Shown in pieces: positions 58,868-64,000 of a stretch of 64,000 bases of DNA. The notes under the pieces were generated by a model. That model did no database searches and was not told the DNA's origin. It worked only from the letters and a program-made list of their open reading frames with translations. The stretch is taken from the NCBI RefSeq assembly GCF_023920105.1, contig NZ_CP083693.1, positions 1,381,001-1,445,000 on the forward strand, in the 5' to 3' direction. The DNA comes from Bartonella taylorii. Its GTDB lineage: Bacteria > Pseudomonadota > Alphaproteobacteria > Rhizobiales > Rhizobiaceae. Position 1 is the first letter of the stretch. Each line of letters starts with the position of its first letter. A program made the position numbers and the translations under genes.

Positions 58868-60235
58868 ATGCATTTACATCACATTCATTTTACTTCAACA
58901 CGTGTCGATAAGAGCTATCCCATCTTATTAGTAAATCCGAGATGTCTTACAGATTTAGCTCTTGATCCAGCAACAACAGCCTGGATGAAAGTTAATGATT
59001 TCACTGGTAAAGCGGGTCAAATACTCTTCGTTCCTGATGAAACTGGGCATTTAAAAAAAGTTTTCTTTGGACTTGGCAATGGAAACGAACCTTTTATCAC
59101 AGGACTTCTCGCTAAAAACCTTCCTGCTGGACATTGGCATTTAGAAGGAACAGCCTCCAATGAAATAAATAGCTATCTTGGATTGGCATTTGGAAGTTAT
59201 CAATTTAACCGCTATCGTCAAAACTCTTCCTCCAAATCGTTATCAATCTATGTCAACGATACGGTTGATCTCGATGAGCTTCAACGAATTTATAAAACTG
59301 TCTTTTTTGTCCGTGATCTCATCAATATTCCAGCCAATGATATGAATCCTGATACCCTCGAGAAAAAAACGCGCCAACTGGGAAAATCCTACGGTGCTCA
59401 TGTTCAAAGCATTTGTGGAGATGACCTCTTAACACATAATTTTCCAATGATTCATGCCGTAGGACGCGCTAGCAGCACTGCACCACGACTGATTGAGTTA
59501 CATTGGGGGCAAGAAAATCACCCCAAAATAACGTTGGTTGGCAAGGGGGTAACCTTCGATACTGGAGGTCTTGATATTAAATCAGCCAATAACATGTTAC
59601 TCATGAAAAAAGACATGGGAGGAGGAGCTCATGTTTTAGGGTTAGCTAAATTTATTATGGATGCAAAATTACCCTTCCGTCTACGAGTTTTGATTCCAGC
59701 CGTTGAAAATGCAATTTCTGCCAATGCTTACAGACCAGGTGATATTCTCCCAAGTCGTAAAGGTTTAAGTGTTGAAATTGGTAATACAGATGCTGAAGGT
59801 CGGCTTGTCCTTGCCGATGCACTAGCCTATGGTGATGAAGAAAGTCCACAATTCATGCTTTGTATGGCCACTTTAACAGGAGCAGCACGTATAGCACTAG
59901 GGCCAGATCTTCCCGCATTTTATTGTAATGATTCACTATGGGCGCAACAAATTTTACAATCTTCTCATTCTGTTTTCGATCCTCTTTGGCAAATGCCACT
60001 TTGGAAACCTTATCAAGAAATGTTATCATCACCAATTGCTGACCTTAACAATATAACTGGAAATAACTTTGCTGGCTCCATAGTCGCTGCTTTATTTCTT
60101 AACTCTTTTGTTGAAAAAGCCGAACATTTTGCACATTTTGATCTTTATGGATGGATTCCAAAAGAAAAACCAGGCTATCCTGTCGGTGGTTCTGCACAAG
60201 CTATTCGTGCTCTTTATAACCTCTTTAAAAATTAA
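58868..60235 (+). CDS. M17 family leucyl aminopeptidase
   Basis: Cytoplasmic zinc/manganese aminopeptidase of the PepA/PepB family. I start it at the ATG at 58868 (MHLHHIHFTSTRVD), which has AAGGA upstream; it has 455 residues. The metal and catalytic residues are in VGKGVTFDTGGLDIKSANNM (Lys and Asp), KKDMGGGAHVLG and the signature NTDAEGRLVLADAL. NIPANDMNPDTL marks the domain border. It is the third aminopeptidase-type enzyme in the window. Confidence 0.94.
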   Translation: MHLHHIHFTSTRVDKSYPILLVNPRCLTDLALDPATTAWMKVNDFTGKAGQILFVPDETGHLKKVFFGLGNGNEPFITGLLAKNLPAGHWHLEGTASNEINSYLGLAFGSYQFNRYRQNSSSKSLSIYVNDTVDLDELQRIYKTVFFVRDLINIPANDMNPDTLEKKTRQLGKSYGAHVQSICGDDLLTHNFPMIHAVGRASSTAPRLIELHWGQENHPKITLVGKGVTFDTGGLDIKSANNMLLMKKDMGGGAHVLGLAKFIMDAKLPFRLRVLIPAVENAISANAYRPGDILPSRKGLSVEIGNTDAEGRLVLADALAYGDEESPQFMLCMATLTGAARIALGPDLPAFYCNDSLWAQQILQSSHSVFDPLWQMPLWKPYQEMLSSPIADLNNITGNNFAGSIVAALFLNSFVEKAEHFAHFDLYGWIPKEKPGYPVGGSAQAIRALYNLFKN

Positions 60236-60398
60236 TTTTAACATAAAATAAACACATAAATGGACAATTTTGGAGCTGTAAGGGCGATTGTTCTTCACCT
60301 TTATTGTGTTCTGTAATTTATTTGAGGATAAAAATCCTACCAATACCAATTATCATGAGCCCATTTAAAAGTAAAAAACAAAAAATGAGAGGTAAAAA

Positions 60399-61268
60399 AT
60401 GTTCTCTAAAGATCCGAGATTACGTGCATTCAGGGATGATCTAGCAGACAAACGTCTTGAAAAAGAAGTTACAGCTCAGCGCTTTGTGCAAGGTGAAACA
60501 AGACGCGTTAATGTACCTGTTGCTGGGCTGTTTAAAGAAAATAATAAAAAAAGTGAAATGCAGACAGAATGCTTATTCGGAGAAGAACTTCTTATTTTTG
60601 AACACGGGGGAGTTATGTCGTGGGGACAATCTCTCAAAGATGGTTATGTTGGCTATATTGATACAAAAGCGCTTTGTACATCAACTGTAAAACAAACGCA
60701 TGTTGTTTCAGTCCCACGTACTTTTCAATATTTCCAAGCTGACTTGTGTGGGCCAGTGGAATATCCTTTATCCATAGGGAGTAAGGTAAGCGTTGTTAAT
60801 GAAATTGAAGTCCGTGAAACTAGGTATTCTATACTTGAAGATGGGAAAGCAATCATTAGCAATCATCTCAGTCCGATTGGCCACGCGTATAAAGATTATG
60901 TTACAGTTGCTGAAATGTTGATCCGTACACCTTACCTTTGGGGTGGAGCCAGTGGTTTTGGAATTGATTGCTCAGGGCTAATCCAGCTTTCTATGATCAT
61001 GGCCGGTCAAGTGGTTTTACGCGATACTGACATGCAACAAAAAACTATAGGAGATCAACTCTCAGACAGTGATAAACTTCAACGAGGTGATTTGATTTTT
61101 TGGAAAGGTCATGCCGCTATTATGGTTGATCATGAAAATATCATTCATGCAAATGGTTCCTCTATGGATGTTATGGTCGAACCACTGAAAAGAGTAATTA
61201 CACGTATTGCTCAAAAATATCAACAATATCCCATAGAAAGACGCCGTCCAACACTAGAAACGTCATAA
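60399..61268 (+). CDS. NlpC/P60 family peptidase with SH3-like domains
   Basis: Predicted cysteine peptidase acting on peptidoglycan stem peptides or related substrates. The 289 residues have SH3b-like regions (about 40-140). The NlpC/P60 domain follows: GASGFGIDCSGLIQLSM with the catalytic Cys near residue 193, and the His in KGHAAIMVDHENIIHANG near 240. There is no obvious signal peptide or lipobox, so it may act in the cytoplasm on recycled peptides, as reported for related enzymes. GAGAGG precedes the ATG. Confidence 0.9.
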   Translation: MFSKDPRLRAFRDDLADKRLEKEVTAQRFVQGETRRVNVPVAGLFKENNKKSEMQTECLFGEELLIFEHGGVMSWGQSLKDGYVGYIDTKALCTSTVKQTHVVSVPRTFQYFQADLCGPVEYPLSIGSKVSVVNEIEVRETRYSILEDGKAIISNHLSPIGHAYKDYVTVAEMLIRTPYLWGGASGFGIDCSGLIQLSMIMAGQVVLRDTDMQQKTIGDQLSDSDKLQRGDLIFWKGHAAIMVDHENIIHANGSSMDVMVEPLKRVITRIAQKYQQYPIERRRPTLETS

Positions 61269-62012
61269 GTGTTCTTTTATAAACACAACTAACAAATATT
61301 TCTGTGTTATATTCTTCCGTGGATAGGCCTTAAAAATAATAATACTGATAGTGGCTGATTGCACATCTTATATGATTATATGAACGAAAAATGCTTTCAC
61401 AAACTTATTCATATCGAAAGGAATTCATCTCTTGGTATTTTGTTAAAGTCCATATTTAATATTCATGCATTTGGGCAATATTATAACAACTTATTAACCG
61501 GCTTGTTGAATAGCTTGCATTAAATTATCCTATATTACAGGTAATATAGTGATATTAATATAAATTAGTTTTACACAACTTGAATCAGAAAAAACTCTTT
61601 AATGGTAGAACGATGAGCGTGTTTGTTTGAGAAGAAGATGAAATCATAAAGGTAAGAACCAGCACCATCACATTATTTACTAGCTTTCAATGTTTCCAGC
61701 TGCTCTTGCATTGAGAAAGTTCATAAAAAATATTTTTATTTCTTTTTAAACGGTTTTGATCCGCACGCTAATCCTAGTTTTGACTCACAAGCAAACGGTT
61801 TTCATCGCTTAAATATAAATAAGAAGGCTTGGAATGAGAGAATCTTATGATATTTGGGGTTCTCATTCAAGTTGCAAAACGATGAGGCAGTTGCTCACAG
61901 AGAAAAGAAATTTTTCCACAGAACTTTTTCTTTAAAAAGTCTTCTCTATCATCAATATCTTATGATAACAAAAACCTTTTTTTGTAAGTGGCATTTTGTT
62001 TTTATGAACCTA
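61269..62012. other. Long AT-rich spacer between the NlpC gene and mutT
   Basis: About 745 bases without a convincing gene. The minus strand around 61680-61800 carries short frames ending in plausible protein tails (QEQLETLKASK and GLACGSKPFKKK), but these are too short to assign. They may be remnants of genes once downstream of mutT. No repeat, RNA gene or insertion sequence was seen. Confidence 0.4.
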
Positions 62013-62420
62013 TTAAAGAAGGAAACTTTTTAATAGTTGAATCAATGGTTTATCAGCATCAGGCATAGGATATTTATCAAGATCATCAATGAAAACCCAT
62101 TTCAAATTTTGTCCCTCTCGTCCTTGCACAATACCTTCATAATGGGAACAAAGATACAACGGCATTAAAAGATGAAATGTTTCGTAGCTATGGCTTGCAA
62201 ATGTTAAGGGTAACAAATTACTTTGCTGAACATGAACACCAAGCTCTTCTTCTAACTCACGAACCAATGATGCCTCCGGAGTTTCACCTTGCTCAATCTT
62301 TCCACCAGGAAACTCCCATAAACCAGCCAAGGACTTCCCTTGAGGACGCTCTGTAAGCAAGATACGACTATCTTGATCTAACAATGCGCATGCAACGACA
62401 AGAAGAAGTGAACTTTTCAT
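62013..62420 (-). CDS. mutT: Nudix hydrolase MutT (8-oxo-dGTP diphosphatase)
   Basis: Removes 8-oxo-dGTP from the nucleotide pool. From the ATG at 62420 (MKSSLLLVVACALLDQ) it has 135 residues; another ATG six bases earlier (62426) and a TTG at 62438 are in frame, and GGAAAG lies just upstream. The Nudix box is complete in the segment from GGKIEQGETPEAS to VRELEEELGV (about residues 36-58). It complements mutM at 9630 in oxidised-guanine repair. It lies downstream of argJ. Confidence 0.93.
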   Translation of the reverse strand: MKSSLLLVVACALLDQDSRILLTERPQGKSLAGLWEFPGGKIEQGETPEASLVRELEEELGVHVQQSNLLPLTFASHSYETFHLLMPLYLCSHYEGIVQGREGQNLKWVFIDDLDKYPMPDADKPLIQLLKSFLL

Positions 62421-62556
62421 ACGCATATCACTTTCCAACAGAGATAAAGAAAACCATCTCTTCTTATAATCCCCTCTATTCTAAGACGAAAGAATTAAAA
62501 CATTTCATCCTCTAAAAAATATACAGATATGCGATGTCAAATTTATAGTATACTGG

Positions 62557-63789
62557 TTAGCTCCTATAATCGCTATTGATCATAACGTACTCCTTCGTTA
62601 AATCACAAGACCAAACTGTCGCCTTACCAAGGCCTAGACCAATATCAACGCGAATTACGATATGTTTCCCTTGCATATAGGCGTCTATTGTCTCTTCACA
62701 ATACTCAGGATCACGTTCGCCATTGAAAGCCAAACGATGTTCACCAAACCAAATAGTCAATAGATCACGATCGACTTCAACACCTGCCTTACCAATTGCC
62801 ATAACCACTCTCCCCCAGTTAGCGTCTTCACCGGCAATAGCTGTTTTTACAAGTGGTGAATTTGCAATTGATCGGGCAATAATCTTCGCAGCATTATCTG
62901 TTGTCGCACCTGTCACATTAACTTCAATTAAATGACGAGCACCTTCACCATCACAAACAATTTGTAATGCAAGTTCATGCAAAAGCGCGCTCAAGTGCTT
63001 TAAAAATATCTCATAACGCGGATCAGTTTTATGAGTAAGGCAGGGAAAACTTTCTTTTCCTGTCGCAAACACCATGAGTGTATCTGATGTTGAGGTATCA
63101 CTATCAACAGTAATCGAATTGAAAGAACCTTGAACCGCCTCAGATAACATGGATTGAAGTATATCCGAAGAAATTTTTGCATCACTTACGACAAAAGAAA
63201 GCATCGTTGCCATATCTGGTGCAATCATACCAGCACCTTTTGCAATCCCATTAATAGTAACAGTCTCCCCCCCACAATCAAATCTGCGCGTAGCAAGTTT
63301 CGGAAACGTATCGGTCGTCATAATGGCTTTTGCAGCCTCCAACCAATTCCCTTCTTCTGCTGTCTCCGCCATATTTGGTAAAAGACTCACAATACCCGAT
63401 GCATCCATTGGCTCACCAATAACACCCGTAGAAGCTATAAAAATTTCATTTTTTCTAACTTTCAAAGCGCTTGCTGCTGCACACATGATTTCATTTGTTG
63501 TGTGCCTTCCTTTACGTCCCGTAAAAGCATTCGCGTTCCCAGAATTAACAATAACACCCCTTGCAATCCCGTGAGGAAGCGACGCACGGCAATGTTCCAC
63601 AGGAGCAGACGGACATTTTGAGCGCGTAAAAACACCAGCCACACTTGCTGATTTATCGAATACGATAAAAAGAAGGTCTGTACGATCTTTATACTTAATC
63701 CCAGCTTTAGCTGTTGCTATCCGCACACCAGATAACGGCGGAAGATCCTGTATGTTTTGAGGAGACAAAGGAGATATTTTAAAAGCCAC
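62557..63789 (-). CDS. argJ: Glutamate N-acetyltransferase / amino-acid acetyltransferase ArgJ
   Basis: Arginine pathway enzyme that transfers the acetyl group from N-acetylornithine to glutamate, and may also use acetyl-CoA. I start it at GTG 63789 ([15 protein letters not shown]), with GGAAAG upstream; the open frame from TTG at 63852 adds residues unlike the family. About 410 residues. The self-cleavage motif is [14 protein letters not shown], with the nucleophilic Thr near residue 191. [14 protein letters not shown] and [11 protein letters not shown] are also typical. Confidence 0.95.
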   Translation of the reverse strand: MAFKISPLSPQNIQDLPPLSGVRIATAKAGIKYKDRTDLLFIVFDKSASVAGVFTRSKCPSAPVEHCRASLPHGIARGVIVNSGNANAFTGRKGRHTTNEIMCAAASALKVRKNEIFIASTGVIGEPMDASGIVSLLPNMAETAEEGNWLEAAKAIMTTDTFPKLATRRFDCGGETVTINGIAKGAGMIAPDMATMLSFVVSDAKISSDILQSMLSEAVQGSFNSITVDSDTSTSDTLMVFATGKESFPCLTHKTDPRYEIFLKHLSALLHELALQIVCDGEGARHLIEVNVTGATTDNAAKIIARSIANSPLVKTAIAGEDANWGRVVMAIGKAGVEVDRDLLTIWFGEHRLAFNGERDPEYCEETIDAYMQGKHIVIRVDIGLGLGKATVWSCDLTKEYVMINSDYRS

Positions 63790-63924
63790 TGTATGCTTTC
63801 CATAAAAACAAATAAGATGAACGATTATAGATAGATGATCTCTCCTAAACAACTGCTGGGCTTTTTGAATAAAACTAATCTATCAAACCACCCAGCAAAG
63901 ATACTATCCGCTTCTTCTTCCTCA

Positions 63925-64000
63925 CTATTCCGTGTCTTCTTCATCAGATGTTTCATCCGGAAGTGGCGTCCCATTTTGATTAAGTGATTGCATAAGTTTT
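63925..64000 (-). CDS. C-terminal end of an unidentified gene (runs off the right edge)
   Basis: A minus-strand frame enters from the right edge and stops at TAG 63925-63927. It encodes about 24 residues with an acidic tail (GTPLPDETSDEEDTE). In related Rhizobiales the gene before argJ often encodes a parvulin-type peptidyl-prolyl isomerase, so this may be its end. That is synteny from memory and not shown by the sequence. Confidence 0.5.
   Translation of the reverse strand, partial: KLMQSLNQNGTPLPDETSDEEDTE

Noticed and set aside
1..64000. CRISPR arrays, prophage, insertion sequences, tRNA or rRNA genes
   Set aside because: No regularly spaced repeats, transposase or phage genes, or tRNA T-loop patterns were seen on reading through.

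Overview
The window looks like chromosome of a Bartonella species (Alphaproteobacteria, Hyphomicrobiales). The DNA is AT-rich. Core genes have alphaproteobacterial architectures: PstA with a long N-terminal extension, an L7Ae-type domain fused to YlxR, a compact ribonuclease D, and a DnaX without the usual zinc cysteines. The left end carries a tandem family of hemin-binding outer-membrane proteins (Hbp), a Bartonella hallmark. The exact species cannot be read from the sequence alone. I saw no tRNA, rRNA, CRISPR array, prophage or insertion sequence.

Layout. 1-2048: 5' part of ileS (minus). 2245-7240: an Hbp island on the minus strand with three intact hbp genes. Two of them (2299 and 3741) have a near-identical stem-loop terminator directly downstream. 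A third copy of that terminator follows an hbp remnant below the 4917 gene. Each intact gene is preceded by the same promoter-proximal element. Three decayed hbp tails and a small secreted basic protein behind a similar upstream element complete the island. 7458-12695: ribonuclease D, an M20 peptidase, mutM, an M29 aminopeptidase and a SleB-type cell-wall hydrolase. 13306-18723: the phosphate operon pstSCAB-phoU. 18873-21701: gshB, a MoeB/ThiF-like E1 enzyme without its zinc cysteines, a deleted remnant of a yejABEF-type peptide ABC transporter, and a membrane-anchored cytochrome c. 21808-25789: kdsB-pheA followed by a tandem duplication of about 1.5 kb. This duplication created a 3' pheA fragment and two copies of a small secreted protein gene, one stopped by a single nonsense codon.

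26737-38651: 4.5S SRP RNA, dnaX-ybaB-recR, a YeiH-type membrane protein, then tsaB-rimI-miaB-phoH-ybeY-corC-lnt (tRNA modification, RNA processing and envelope lipoprotein maturation). 38798-41311: an XRE regulator, metK and trmB. 41394-48420: rimP-nusA-ylxR-infB-rbfA-truB, preceded by a terminator-like hairpin. 48890-53573: an MFS transporter on the opposite strand, then rpsO and pnp. 53645-60235: rsmC, hslVU, asparaginase, coaA and a leucyl aminopeptidase. 60399-64000: an NlpC/P60 peptidase, a long spacer, mutT, argJ and the 3' end of one more gene.

Most of the window is conserved housekeeping. The unusual parts are the Hbp island, including a histidine-rich repeat insertion in one Hbp and the small basic protein embedded among hbp relics, the pheA/secreted-protein duplication, the orphan MoeB-like enzyme and the transporter remnant. 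I found no clear new defence system or other multi-gene system. All identifications are from reading motifs, not from database searches.
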